Notes under the pieces: model-generated | What the model saw: only the letters and a program-made list of their open reading frames with translations | What the model was told of the DNA's origin: nothing | Databases searched by the model: none | Program-made: the position numbers and the translations under genes | Origin: DAOMFB01 sp963721385 | GTDB taxonomy: Bacteria > Acidobacteriota > Thermoanaerobaculia > UBA5066 | Length of the DNA: 64,000 nucleotides | Direction of reading: 5' to 3' | NCBI GenBank assembly: GCA_963721385.1 | Contig: CAVRJB010000019.1 | Span: 682,001-746,000, forward strand | Shown: one piece after another, positions 24,967-33,338 of the stretch | Layout of the letters: every line of letters starts with the position of its first letter | Numbering within the stretch: the first letter of the stretch is position 1

Positions 24967-27419
24967 GAAAGACGACGAGGTCACTTCTGATGACGACGAC
25001 ACCATCCCGACCCGCGGCGCGACCCGGCCGGCGCCGCCTTGCCGCGCTCCTCTTCCTCACCGCCCTTGCGGCAGGGTGCGCCACGTCGCGCGCCTTCCAC
25101 GAAGGGCAGGACGCCGAGTTGCGCGAGCGGTGGGACCTCGCGGTCCTCGCGTACCAGAAGGCCTATTCGCAAGAGCCGGCGAACATGGACTACAAGGTGG
25201 CGTACGAGCGGGCGCGGCTCAAGGCGGCGCAGGTCCACTACGAGCGCGGCCGGCTGCACCGCTCGGCGGGGCAGATGGACCTCGCGGCCGTGGAGTTCGA
25301 GGAAGCGACGTCTCTCGACCCGACGCTCGACGTCGCGCTCCAGGAGCTGAAGAAGACGAAGGCCGACATCGAGGCCCGGAACCGTGACGTCGCCGGCCTC
25401 GCCCCGATCGAGCAGGCCAAGACGAAGGCGCGCGGCCGCAAGGCGACGCCGCCGATGCTGAACCCGGCCTCGGACAAGGTGATCGACGTGTCGTTCCCGC
25501 CCGACACGAACATCAAGAGGATCTACCAGGCGATCTGCTCGGCCGCCGGGATCAACGTCATCTACGACCCGCAGCTCAAGGACGACAAGTTCACGCTCGA
25601 CCTTCGGGGGATGACCTTCCAGAAGGCCCTCGAGATATCGATGCGCCAGGCGGGGCACTTCTACAAAGTCCTCGACGACAAGACGATCCTCATCGCGCAG
25701 GACACACAGCAGAACCGTAAGGAGTACGAGGACCTCGTCATCCGGACGTTCTTCCTCTCGAACGGCGACATGAAGGATGTCCTCGCCATGGTGCGCGGCG
25801 TCCTCGACCTCCGGCGGGTCCAGCAGATCCCCCAGCTGAACGCCATCGTCATCCGGGACACGGCCGACAAGGTGGGCGTCGCGGAGAGGCTGATCGACGT
25901 GAACGACAAGGCAAAAGCCGAGGTCGTGGTCGACGTCGAGCTCCTTCTCATCGGCCGGAACAACATCCTCGAGCTCGGGACGAAGCTCTCGTCGTACTCG
26001 GTGTCGGCGGGGGTCGTCGGGAGCGACGGCAAGCCGGTGACGTCGCTGCCTTACCAGCAGCTCATCAACCTCGGGATCAACGACTTCAACTTCACGATCC
26101 CGACGGTGACCTTCAATTTCATCAAGAACAATACGGACGCGCAGGTGCTGGCCAAGCCGCAGCTCCGGATAGCCGAAGGAGAGAAGGCGCAGCTCATCAT
26201 CGGCGACCGGGTGCCGATCCCCGTCACGACGATCAACACGCAGCAGGCGATCGGGAACTCGGCTCTGATCCCGATCACCTCGTTCCAGTATCAGGACGTC
26301 GGGATCAAGGTGGAGGTCGAGCCGCGTGTCCACCACAACAAGGAGGTGACGCTGAAGCTCCTCCTCGAGATCTCGAACATTTCCGGGTACGTGTCGCAGC
26401 CGAACGGCCCGTCGCAGCCCATCATCGGGACGCGGACGATCACGTCGACCATCAGGCTGAAGGACGGCGAGACGAATTTTCTCGCCGGCCTGATCCGCCG
26501 CGACTCCTCGCGGACGAAGGACACGATTCCCTTCGTCGGCGACATCCCGCTCATCGGTCCGCTCCTCTCGAACAACCGGTTCGAGGACAAGACGACCGAC
26601 ATCTACATGACGCTGACGCCCCATATCATCCGGGCTCCCCAGATCACCGAGGAGGACCTCGTGCCGATCTGGGTCGGAACGGAAAACAATGTCTCCCTCT
26701 CGGGACTGAACGTGCGGCTCGAGTCGCCGCAGGCGACGGGCTCGCCGTTCGAGCCGCTGCCGGGCTCCGGTACGCATCCGGTCCCGGCGCCTGCGCGTCC
26801 CGCCAACGTCCCGCTCATCCAGGGAACGCCGCCGAGCGACCCGTTCCGGCGGACCCCGGCGCCCGCGCCGACGCCGGTCCCGCAGATCGTCCCCAAGGGG
26901 ACCAGCAGTCTGTCGCCGCCGGCGTCCGAAACGACGACGACGGTCGCCCTGGCCGCCGGCGCGGCGTCCGACCGGACCGCCGCGGCGGCGGAGGCGCCCC
27001 TGGTCCCGACGCTCTCGCTGAAGGCGGCGAGCCCGGAGGTCGCCGCGGGACAGGCGACGCTCGTCTCGCTCGTGGGCGACGCGGGTCTCTCTGACGTGGG
27101 GACGCTCGAGCTGACGGTGGAGTGGGACCCCGTGGTCGCGGAGGTCACCGGCGTCGTGCCCGGCCCCTGGCATGCGGCGGCGGGCGCCGAGGAGATCCGG
27201 TTCGACGCGGACCGGGTGCCCGGGCGCGCGCGCCTGCACTTCGTCCGGAAGCCCGGGACGTGGGGGTTGCCGGACGGCGTCCTCGCGCAGCTCGCGGTCA
27301 AGGGCCGGGCGAACGGCACCGCGCTCTTCCGCGTGTCGGCGGGCTCGAGCGCGGCACGGCGCGGCCCGGTGGCTCCGGTCGTCGCCACCGACGCCCTCAC
27401 CGTGGGGCCGAAGGGCTGA
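24963..27419 (+). CDS. gspD: Secretin (GspD/PilQ family) with C-terminal cohesin-like domain
   Basis: An 818-residue lipoprotein-type secretin. The signal ends LTALAAGC (Cys39). TPR-like helices occupy about 45-130 (WDLAVLAYQKAYSQEPAN, AAVEFEEATSLDPTLD), followed by secretin N domains (about 165-330: the FTLDLRGMTFQKALEISM STN-like segment and QLNAIVIRDTADKVGVAERLI) and the secretin core (about 335-560, with VLAKPQLRIAEGEKAQLIIGDRVPI and the VEVEPRVHHNKEVTLKL and FVGDIPLIGPLLS signatures). A Pro-rich linker (about 590-660) leads to an extra beta-sandwich (about 690-815: EVAAGQATLVSLVGDAG, LELTVEWDPVVAEVTGV), which resembles cohesin. It forms the outer-membrane channel of the adjacent machine. 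Confidence 0.92.
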   Translation: MRKTTRSLLMTTTPSRPAARPGRRRLAALLFLTALAAGCATSRAFHEGQDAELRERWDLAVLAYQKAYSQEPANMDYKVAYERARLKAAQVHYERGRLHRSAGQMDLAAVEFEEATSLDPTLDVALQELKKTKADIEARNRDVAGLAPIEQAKTKARGRKATPPMLNPASDKVIDVSFPPDTNIKRIYQAICSAAGINVIYDPQLKDDKFTLDLRGMTFQKALEISMRQAGHFYKVLDDKTILIAQDTQQNRKEYEDLVIRTFFLSNGDMKDVLAMVRGVLDLRRVQQIPQLNAIVIRDTADKVGVAERLIDVNDKAKAEVVVDVELLLIGRNNILELGTKLSSYSVSAGVVGSDGKPVTSLPYQQLINLGINDFNFTIPTVTFNFIKNNTDAQVLAKPQLRIAEGEKAQLIIGDRVPIPVTTINTQQAIGNSALIPITSFQYQDVGIKVEVEPRVHHNKEVTLKLLLEISNISGYVSQPNGPSQPIIGTRTITSTIRLKDGETNFLAGLIRRDSSRTKDTIPFVGDIPLIGPLLSNNRFEDKTTDIYMTLTPHIIRAPQITEEDLVPIWVGTENNVSLSGLNVRLESPQATGSPFEPLPGSGTHPVPAPARPANVPLIQGTPPSDPFRRTPAPAPTPVPQIVPKGTSSLSPPASETTTTVALAAGAASDRTAAAAEAPLVPTLSLKAASPEVAAGQATLVSLVGDAGLSDVGTLELTVEWDPVVAEVTGVVPGPWHAAAGAEEIRFDADRVPGRARLHFVRKPGTWGLPDGVLAQLAVKGRANGTALFRVSAGSSAARRGPVAPVVATDALTVGPKG

Positions 27420-27430
27420 GAGGAGAGAGA

Positions 27431-27892
27431 GTGCTCATCCGGCGCGCGCGCGGCTACTCCCTCACCGAGCTGGTGATGGTCTGTGCGTGCCTCCTGATCC
27501 TGACGGCGATGATCGTCCCGGTGACGCGTTTCGGCGTCGTCCGCCAGCGGGAGCTGGAGCTCCGGACGGCGCTCCGGACGATGCGGAGCGCCATCGACGA
27601 CTTCAAGCGGCTCTCCGACCAGGGCCTCATCCCGATCGACCTCGGGACCGAGGGCTATCCGAAGTCGCTCGACGTCCTCGTCGAGGGCGTGGACCTCGTC
27701 GGGCAGGTGAAGAAGAAGAGGCGCTTCCTCCGGAAGATCCCGACCGATCCGATGACGGGGAAGGCGGAATGGGGCCTTCGCAGCTATCAGGACGAGCCGG
27801 ACTCGCGCTCGTGGGGGAGGCAGAACGTCTACGACGTCTTCTCCCTGGCCGACGGCGTCGGGCTCGACAAGACGAAGTACAAGGACTGGTGA
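27431..27892 (+). CDS. Prepilin-like/pseudopilin protein
   Basis: A 153-residue protein with AGGAGAG before its GTG. The class III prepilin signal is RARGYSLTELVMVCACLLIL: cleavage after Gly, a Tyr at +1 and Glu at +5. The globular part has FLRKIPTDPMTGKAEWGLRSY, the GspG-like loop before the C-terminus. It probably incorporates into a pseudopilus after PilD cleavage; no pilD gene is in the window. Its stop overlaps the next pseudopilin ATG by 1 bp. Confidence 0.85.
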   Translation: MLIRRARGYSLTELVMVCACLLILTAMIVPVTRFGVVRQRELELRTALRTMRSAIDDFKRLSDQGLIPIDLGTEGYPKSLDVLVEGVDLVGQVKKKRRFLRKIPTDPMTGKAEWGLRSYQDEPDSRSWGRQNVYDVFSLADGVGLDKTKYKDW

Positions 27893-28299
27893 TGATGAGA
27901 CGCCGCGATCCGGGGAGAGGCTTCACGCTCGTCGAGCTGCTCGTCGTCATGGCGATCATCGGCATCCTGACGGCGGTCGCGGTGCCGCAGCTCGCCAAGA
28001 CGCCACAGCGGGCGCGGGAGGCGGCGCTCCGGCAGGATCTCTTCACGTTCCGGAGCTGTCTCGACCAGTACTTCGCCGACAAGGGGCACTACCCGGAGTC
28101 GCTGGAGGTGCTGGTCACCGAGCGCTACATCCGGAAGATCCCGATCGACCCGATGACGAAGTCGGCCAACACGTGGGAAGTCACGATGGAGGAGCCGGAC
28201 GCGAGCGAGACCTCCTCCGAACATCCGCCGGGCATCATCGACGTGAAGTCGGGGTCGAAGGACCTGGCCCTCGATAAGACGCCCTATAACACCTGGTGA
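27892..28299 (+). CDS. gspG: Major pseudopilin-like protein (GspG type)
   Basis: A 135-residue protein with the canonical prepilin signal RGFTLVELLVVMAIIGILTA (cleavage after Gly, Phe+1, Glu+5). The body has FADKGHYPESLEVLVTERYIRKIPIDPMTKSANTWEV, which is strongly GspG-like. It is the best candidate for the main structural pseudopilin. ATG at 27892 is used; an ATG three bases later is equally possible. It is translationally coupled to the preceding pseudopilin. Confidence 0.88.
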   Translation: MMRRRDPGRGFTLVELLVVMAIIGILTAVAVPQLAKTPQRAREAALRQDLFTFRSCLDQYFADKGHYPESLEVLVTERYIRKIPIDPMTKSANTWEVTMEEPDASETSSEHPPGIIDVKSGSKDLALDKTPYNTW

Positions 28300-28315
28300 T
28301 GGGAGGGGGGCCCGT

Positions 28316-28921
28316 GTGAACCAACGGGGTTACACGATGGTGGCGCTGCTGGTCGGGCTGACGGTCATGTCGGTGATGATCGCGGCCCTCCTGCCACTCG
28401 CCTCCGCGGAGGCACAGCGCGACAAGGAGGAGGAGCTGATCTTCCGCGGCACCCAGTATGCCGAGGGAATCCGCGTCTTCCGGAGAAGGTACGGGCGGTA
28501 CCCGAGCGCTCTGAAGGAGATGTACGACCTCCGCCCCCGCACCGTCCGAAAACTCTGGAAGGACCCGATCACGAACTCGGACGACTGGGGAATCGTCTCC
28601 CCCACGGTCGGCGCGCCGCTTCCCGGGCAGCGGGGCGAGGGCGCGGTAAAGCCGCCGGGCGCTCCCGGCTCGATGATGCCGACCCCGACGCCCGTACCGA
28701 CGCCCTCTCCGACGCCGTCCTCGGGCTTCGGCTCCTCCGGGCCGGGGGCGGCCGGCGCCGCCGCCGGGCCGGTTGCCGGCGTCTACTCGAAGTCGAGCAA
28801 GAAGGGGTACCGGATCTACCAGGGGCGGGAGGCGTACAACGAGTGGCGCTTCACCGAGCAGACCCTGATGCAGCAGACGGGCGCGCCCACGGTTCCGGGC
28901 CCGGGCGTTCCGAAGAACTGA
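28316..28921 (+). CDS. Prepilin-like protein lacking Glu+5
   Basis: A 201-residue protein. The N-terminus QRGYTMVALLVGLTVMSVMI has the prepilin Gly and a hydrophobic helix, but position +5 is Ala instead of Glu, as in GspK-type tip pseudopilins. The body has YGRYPSALKEMYDLRPRTVRKLWKDPIT, clearly related to the two preceding pseudopilins. A low-complexity Pro-Thr-Gly linker (PTPTPVPTPSPTPS, then GFGSSGPGAAGAAAGP) precedes a final YRIYQGREAYNEWRFTEQ segment. Likely a minor or tip component of the pseudopilus; it is the last gene of the operon. Confidence 0.8.
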   Translation: MNQRGYTMVALLVGLTVMSVMIAALLPLASAEAQRDKEEELIFRGTQYAEGIRVFRRRYGRYPSALKEMYDLRPRTVRKLWKDPITNSDDWGIVSPTVGAPLPGQRGEGAVKPPGAPGSMMPTPTPVPTPSPTPSSGFGSSGPGAAGAAAGPVAGVYSKSSKKGYRIYQGREAYNEWRFTEQTLMQQTGAPTVPGPGVPKN

Positions 28922-28938
28922 GCTCCGCCGCCGCAACG

Positions 28939-28944
28939 TAGAAT
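28939..28944 (+). promoter_or_regulatory. -10 hexamer TAGAAT, 5 nt before M16 peptidase GTG
   Basis: TAGAAT, five bases, then GTG. It lies in the 28-nt gap after the pseudopilin operon, with no ribosome site. Predicted leaderless start. Confidence 0.5.
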
Positions 28945-28949
28945 CGGGC

Positions 28950-30233
28950 GTGCTCACGCGCCGCCTCTCGGACGGTACGGCCGTCTGGCTCGAACCGATG
29001 CGCGACGTGGCCAGCGTCGCCCTCGGCGTCTACGTCTCGGGAGGCTCGGCAGACGAGGGCCCCGGAGCCCGCGGCTCGACGCACTTCCTCGAGCACCTGC
29101 TCTTCCGGCGGACACGCCGGCGGTCGGGTGCCGCGATCGCGCGGATGACCGACCGGCTCGGCGGTGACTGCGACGCGTACACCACGAAGGAGACTGTCGC
29201 CTTCCACGCGCGGACGACCGCGGAGAGGGCTGGAGAGGCGCTCGACCTCCTCCTCGACCTGACCGAGAGACCCGCCTTCACGGCGGCGGACGTCGAGACC
29301 GAGCGAAGCGTGATTCTCGAGGAGATGGCCGAGGCGAAGGACATTCCCGAGGATCACCTGCACGACGCCTTCGTCCGGCGCCTCTGGCCCTCTCACCCCC
29401 TCGGGGCGCCGGTCTTCGGCACGGAAGGGAGTGTGAAGGAGCTGTCGCGGGCGGACCTGGCCGCGCGGTTCCACGAGCTCTTCCGCCCGGAGCGGACGCT
29501 CGTGGTCGCCGCGGGCTCATTTGATCCGGAGCGGATCGTGGCGCGCCTCGAGGCGGCGCGCGACCGGGCCCGGCGCCGCACCCCGAAGCTCTCCGCGCCG
29601 CCCCTTCGCCAGGGCCGCCCCCGGCCTCACCGCTGCCTCCTCGACGTGCCCCGGCCCGACCTCGTCCAGACGCACGTCCTGATCGGCGCGCCCACGATCG
29701 GATGGGGCGACCCGAGGAGGATGGCGGCGTCGCTCGCCGCCACGATCCTCGGAGGCGGCGTCTCCTCCCGGCTCTGGCGCGACGTCCGCGAGAAGCGCGG
29801 TCTCGCATACCACGTCGGCGCCGGCCTCACGCTTCACCGCGCGGCGGGGCTCGCACTCGTCGAGGCCGCAACCCACCCGAAGAACCTGACGACGCTCGTC
29901 CGGGCGGCGGGCCGCATCATCGGTCGCCTCCTCGCGGACGGCGTGACGAAAGCCGAGCTCTCGCGCGCGAAAAACCAGGTGCGGGCCGAGATCGCCCTCT
30001 CCCTCGAGTCGACGGCGGCCCGGCGGGAAGCCGCGGCCCGTGGCTGGCTCGTCAAGGGGCGGCCGGTCCCGCCGGAGGAGGTCCTCGCGGAGGTCGACGC
30101 CGCGACCGCCGACGACGTGGCCGAGGCCGCGCGCCTGATGTTCGGGCGCCTTGGCCCGGTCGGTCTCGGCATCAGCGGCCCGCCGGTTTCCGGAGTGAGA
30201 GTGGAAGACCTGATGAACGAGCTCGCGGCATGA
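28950..30233 (+). CDS. M16-family zinc peptidase (insulinase/processing-peptidase type)
   Basis: A 427-residue protease. The inverted zinc motif HFLEH (H45, E48, H49) is followed by the distal Glu ligand in the SVILEEMAEAKDIPED region (about 116-131). The second half has the inactive M16_C domain with GGGVSSRLWRDVREKRGLAYHV. This is the one-chain processing-peptidase type (YmxG/PqqL-like), usually periplasmic or cytoplasmic; no signal peptide is visible. It leads an operon with dut, an MBL-fold gene, purS and purQ, where the dut ATG overlaps its stop by 4 bp. In many bacteria this peptidase gene sits next to dut. Confidence 0.92.
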   Translation: MLTRRLSDGTAVWLEPMRDVASVALGVYVSGGSADEGPGARGSTHFLEHLLFRRTRRRSGAAIARMTDRLGGDCDAYTTKETVAFHARTTAERAGEALDLLLDLTERPAFTAADVETERSVILEEMAEAKDIPEDHLHDAFVRRLWPSHPLGAPVFGTEGSVKELSRADLAARFHELFRPERTLVVAAGSFDPERIVARLEAARDRARRRTPKLSAPPLRQGRPRPHRCLLDVPRPDLVQTHVLIGAPTIGWGDPRRMAASLAATILGGGVSSRLWRDVREKRGLAYHVGAGLTLHRAAGLALVEAATHPKNLTTLVRAAGRIIGRLLADGVTKAELSRAKNQVRAEIALSLESTAARREAAARGWLVKGRPVPPEEVLAEVDAATADDVAEAARLMFGRLGPVGLGISGPPVSGVRVEDLMNELAA

Positions 30234-30679
30234 ACGTCCTCGTGAAGTACCGGGTGAAACCCGAGTTCGCGGACCTCGCGCCGCCGGCGTACGCTTCGGA
30301 GGGCGCGGCCGGCGCCGACCTGCGCGCGGCCGTCGAGGCGACGGTGACCGTCGCGCCCGGCGCGCGGGCCGTGATTCCGACCGGTCTCGTCCTCGAGATC
30401 CCGCACGGATTCGAGGGGCAGGTGCGTGCCCGCTCGGGCCTCGCCTTGAAGCAGGGCCTCGCTCTCGCGAATGGCGTCGGAACGATCGACGCCGACTACC
30501 GCGGGGAGGTGGGGGTCGTCGTCGTCAACCTGGGCGCAGCGCCCGTCACGATCGCGCGCGGGGACCGGATCGCGCAGCTGGTCGTGGCGCCCGTCGCCCG
30601 CGCGGCGTTCGAGCCCGCGGAGTCCCTCGCCGGGACGTCGCGTGGGGCGGGCGGTTTCGGGAGCACGGGCCGGGCATGA
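30230..30679 (+). CDS. dut: dUTP diphosphatase
   Basis: A 149-residue trimeric dUTPase with all five motifs: GAAGADLRA (1), RARSGLAL (2), LANGVGTIDADYRGEV (3), RGDRIAQLVV (4) and RGAGGFGSTG (5). The catalytic Asp is in GTIDADYRG. It hydrolyzes dUTP to dUMP, protecting DNA from uracil; a uracil-DNA glycosylase is encoded at 51261-51956. Overlaps both neighbors by 4 bp. Confidence 0.96.
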   Translation: MNVLVKYRVKPEFADLAPPAYASEGAAGADLRAAVEATVTVAPGARAVIPTGLVLEIPHGFEGQVRARSGLALKQGLALANGVGTIDADYRGEVGVVVVNLGAAPVTIARGDRIAQLVVAPVARAAFEPAESLAGTSRGAGGFGSTGRA

Positions 30680-31467
30680 GCGTCGAGATCACCTTCCTCG
30701 GCTCGGGCTCGACGGGAAACTGCGCCGTCGTCCGGAGCGGAAAGACGGCCGTTCTCCTCGACGCGGGCCTCTCGGTCCGCGAGACGTCCCGCCGCCTCTC
30801 GGCCCGCGGGATGTCGCTCGGCGACGTCTCCGCGATCCTCGTGACCCACGAGCACACCGACCACGTCCGCGGCGCGCTCGACCTCGCGGCGAAGGGAAGC
30901 CTCCCGCTCTACGCCACCGACGGGACCGCCCGGGGCGCCCGGTTTCCCGGCTCGCTCTTCGCGGACGTGAGGGTGGTCGCGGGGGGGACGGAGATCTCGT
31001 TCGGCGGCGGCGAACTGACGGTTCGGGTCGCGCGGACGCCTCACGACGGGGCCGAGTCGTGCTGCTTTGTCTTCGCGGACGGCGACGGGCGGCGCGTGGG
31101 GGTCGTCACGGATCTCGGCCACCTCTCGCGGGAAGTGCTCGAAGCGCTCGCCGGCTGCGAGGTCCTCGGGCTCGAGGCGAACCACGACAGCGACCTCCTC
31201 CGCGCCGGCCCCTATCCCGCGTTCCTGAAGCGGCGCATCCTGTCGGAGGTGGGACACCTCTCGAACGAGGACGCCGCCGCCGGGCTCTACGAACTCGTCG
31301 GGCCGAAGACGCGGCACGTCGCGGCCCTCCACGTCTCGCGCCACAACAACACCCCGGCTCTCGCGGAGCGCGCCTTCCGCGTCGTGCTCGACGACCTCCG
31401 CGCCGGCGTTCCGCTCACGGTCGCGCGCCACGACGCGCCGACGGGGTGGATCTCGACGTCCGCCTGA
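30676..31467 (+). CDS. MBL-fold hydrolase, YycJ/WalJ-like
   Basis: A 263-residue metallo-beta-lactamase-fold protein. It opens with ITFLGSGSTGNCAVV and has the zinc motif THEHTDH (H58, H60, D62, H63), a downstream TPHDGAESCCF His and a VTDLGHLS Asp. A conserved LHVSRHNNTP segment is near the end. These features match the YycJ/VicX branch, thought to be a nuclease in DNA repair or cell-wall coordination. The exact substrate is not known. Coupled to dut by ATGA. Confidence 0.85.
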   Translation: MSVEITFLGSGSTGNCAVVRSGKTAVLLDAGLSVRETSRRLSARGMSLGDVSAILVTHEHTDHVRGALDLAAKGSLPLYATDGTARGARFPGSLFADVRVVAGGTEISFGGGELTVRVARTPHDGAESCCFVFADGDGRRVGVVTDLGHLSREVLEALAGCEVLGLEANHDSDLLRAGPYPAFLKRRILSEVGHLSNEDAAAGLYELVGPKTRHVAALHVSRHNNTPALAERAFRVVLDDLRAGVPLTVARHDAPTGWISTSA

Positions 31468-31486
31468 GGAAGGAAAGGAGACCCCG

Positions 31487-31744
31487 ATGACCATTCTCGT
31501 CCGCGTCTTCCTGAAGCCCGGAGTCCTCGATCCGCAGGGGAAGGCGATCAACGAGGCGCTCCACCGCCTCGGCCATTCGGACGTCGCCGACGTTCGGGCG
31601 GGGAAGATCTTCCGCCTCGAGATGGAGGGCGCGGACCCGGCGGCGGCCCTCGCCTCCGCGCGGACGCTCGCGGGCCAGCTCCTCGCGAACCCGGTCATCG
31701 AGGACTTCGAGGTCGAGTTGGCCGCTTCGGAGGCGGTGCGGTGA
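31487..31744 (+). CDS. purS: Phosphoribosylformylglycinamidine synthase subunit PurS
   Basis: An 85-residue protein of normal PurS length, with AAGGAAAGGAG before its ATG. VRVFLKPGVLDPQGKAI and RLGHSDVADVRAGKIFRLEM are the family signatures. It bridges the small PurL and PurQ in the bacterial FGAM synthase complex. It overlaps purQ by 4 bp (GTGA). The matching small purL is encoded separately at 37035-39251. Confidence 0.95.
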   Translation: MTILVRVFLKPGVLDPQGKAINEALHRLGHSDVADVRAGKIFRLEMEGADPAAALASARTLAGQLLANPVIEDFEVELAASEAVR

Positions 31745-32451
31745 GCGGCCCCCGCGTCACGGTCGTCCTCTTTCCGGGGAGCAACTGCGATGAGGACGCC
31801 CTGATCGCGGCACGGAACACGATCGGCGCGGACGCGCGCCTCGTCCGCCACGACGAGACGGACCTCCGGAACCCCGACCTCGTCATCCTTCCGGGCGGCT
31901 TCTCGTACGGCGACTACCTCCGGAGCGGCGCCATGGCGCGCTTCTCACCCGCGATGGACTCGGTGGCGGCGTTCGCGGCGAAGGGGGGCGCGGTGCTCGG
32001 GATCTGCAACGGCTTCCAGGTCCTCTGCGAGGCGGGGCTCCTGCCCGGCGCGATGCTCCGGAACGCCGGTCTCCGATTCGTCTGCAAGGACGTCTTCCTC
32101 CGGGTCGAGACGAAGCGAACGCCGTTCACGCTCGTCCTCGACAGGGGGGAGGTCCTCCGCGTCCCGATCGCCCACGGCGACGGAAACTGGACGGCCGACT
32201 CCGACACCCTCCGCCAGATGGCCGAGCGCGACCAGATCGTCTTCCGGTACGTGACGCCGAAGGGGGAGCGGGTCGCGGGAGCCAATCCGAACGGCTCCCT
32301 CGACGACGTCGCCGGCATCTGCAACGTCGCGGGGAACGTCGTCGGCCTGATGCCCCACCCCGAGCGGTGCAGCGAGGAGCTGCTCGGGAACACCGACGGC
32401 GCGAAGCTCTTCAAGAGCTTCGCCACCGCCCTCCTCGCGCACCGCGCTTAA
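31741..32451 (+). CDS. purQ: Phosphoribosylformylglycinamidine synthase subunit PurQ (glutaminase)
   Basis: A 236-residue class I glutamine amidotransferase. It has VVLFPGSNCDEDA, PGGFSYGDYLRSGAMA, the nucleophile C89 in GICNGFQVL and the His/Glu pair in GLMPHPERC. It supplies ammonia to PurL. It ends 8 bp from the convergent ferredoxin-MBL gene. Confidence 0.96.
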   Translation: MSGPRVTVVLFPGSNCDEDALIAARNTIGADARLVRHDETDLRNPDLVILPGGFSYGDYLRSGAMARFSPAMDSVAAFAAKGGAVLGICNGFQVLCEAGLLPGAMLRNAGLRFVCKDVFLRVETKRTPFTLVLDRGEVLRVPIAHGDGNWTADSDTLRQMAERDQIVFRYVTPKGERVAGANPNGSLDDVAGICNVAGNVVGLMPHPERCSEELLGNTDGAKLFKSFATALLAHRA

Positions 32452-32459
32452 GGCGCGCC

Positions 32460-33332
32460 CTACCGCCGTCTCATCCACGCCACACAACGCTCGACCTCGC
32501 GCCGCATCGCGGCGGGGGAGCCGGCGCGGAACCGCTCGCCGTGGCCGGGGAGGACGAGTGTGAAGTCGAAGTCGAGGAGCCGCTCCATCGAGCGGACCTG
32601 CTCCTCCCACGACCACCAGCAGGCGTCGCGGAAGCCGACGAGGTGGCCGCGCCGCGGCGAGAAGGCGAGGTGGTCTCCGGTGAAGAGAATTCCGCTCTTC
32701 CAGAGGTAGACGACGTGCCCCTTCGTGTGGCCCGGCGTCGGAATTGCCAGAAGGCCGGGGAGGATCTCGACCGGCTCGCGCCCCTCGAGGATGCGCTCTC
32801 CCTCGCCGTGGAGCGCTGCGGCGTCGTCCCGATGGATCACGCGCTCCGCCCCGAACGTCTTCCGGAACGCCGCGTGGTCGGCCACGTCGTCGCGGTGCGT
32901 CAGGACCATCGTCGCGACCCCTCCCAGGGCCTCGATCCGCTTCATGAGCGGCGCGGCCGCGCGGGGCGAGTCGACGAGGACGTTCCCTCCTTCCCGCCGG
33001 ATCAGGTAGCTCCACGCCCCGAACGAGCTCTCCGACGTGAAGCCGCAGAAGAAGACGTCGTCCGTGACCGGCTCGGGGAAGGACTCGACGGCCGCCCTCG
33101 CGCTCGTCCTCGACACGGTGCCGATCGAGCCGGTCGGGCAGGCGACGAGGGCCATCAGGGCGCGGTGCGTCTCCTCCGGCGTCGCGGGCTGCCGGGCGAC
33201 GAACGAGAAGCCGTCTCCCTGCGCGTAGACGGACGGGAGCATCTCCCGGCACGTCGCGCAGTCGATGCAGGTCCGGTCGACGTAGAGATCGCCGGCCACA
33301 TTCTCGGGGAGGCGATCCGCGACCCTCGCCAC
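32460..33332 (-). CDS. Ferredoxin-MBL fusion protein
   Basis: A 290-residue two-part protein. The N-terminus (about 15-75) is ferredoxin-like, with CIDCATC and a later ACPTGSIG, which would give four Cys ligands for a 4Fe-4S cluster. The rest is an MBL fold with the modified motif HRDDVADH, a later TPGHTKGHVVYL, FTGDHLAF and a final LPGHGERF His. The first metal site reads H-x-D-D-x-x-D-H rather than H-x-H-x-D-H. A plausible role is a redox-linked hydrolase or sensor; no substrate is assigned. Start is a GTG with CAGAAT 6 nt upstream. Confidence 0.8.
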   Translation of the reverse strand: MARVADRLPENVAGDLYVDRTCIDCATCREMLPSVYAQGDGFSFVARQPATPEETHRALMALVACPTGSIGTVSRTSARAAVESFPEPVTDDVFFCGFTSESSFGAWSYLIRREGGNVLVDSPRAAAPLMKRIEALGGVATMVLTHRDDVADHAAFRKTFGAERVIHRDDAAALHGEGERILEGREPVEILPGLLAIPTPGHTKGHVVYLWKSGILFTGDHLAFSPRRGHLVGFRDACWWSWEEQVRSMERLLDFDFTLVLPGHGERFRAGSPAAMRREVERCVAWMRRR

Positions 33333-33338
33333 GGGAGC

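Noticed and set aside
24981..27239. A minus-strand open frame of 752 codons opposite the secretin
   Set aside because: Composition typical of antisense GC-rich coding sequence and no recognizable fold.
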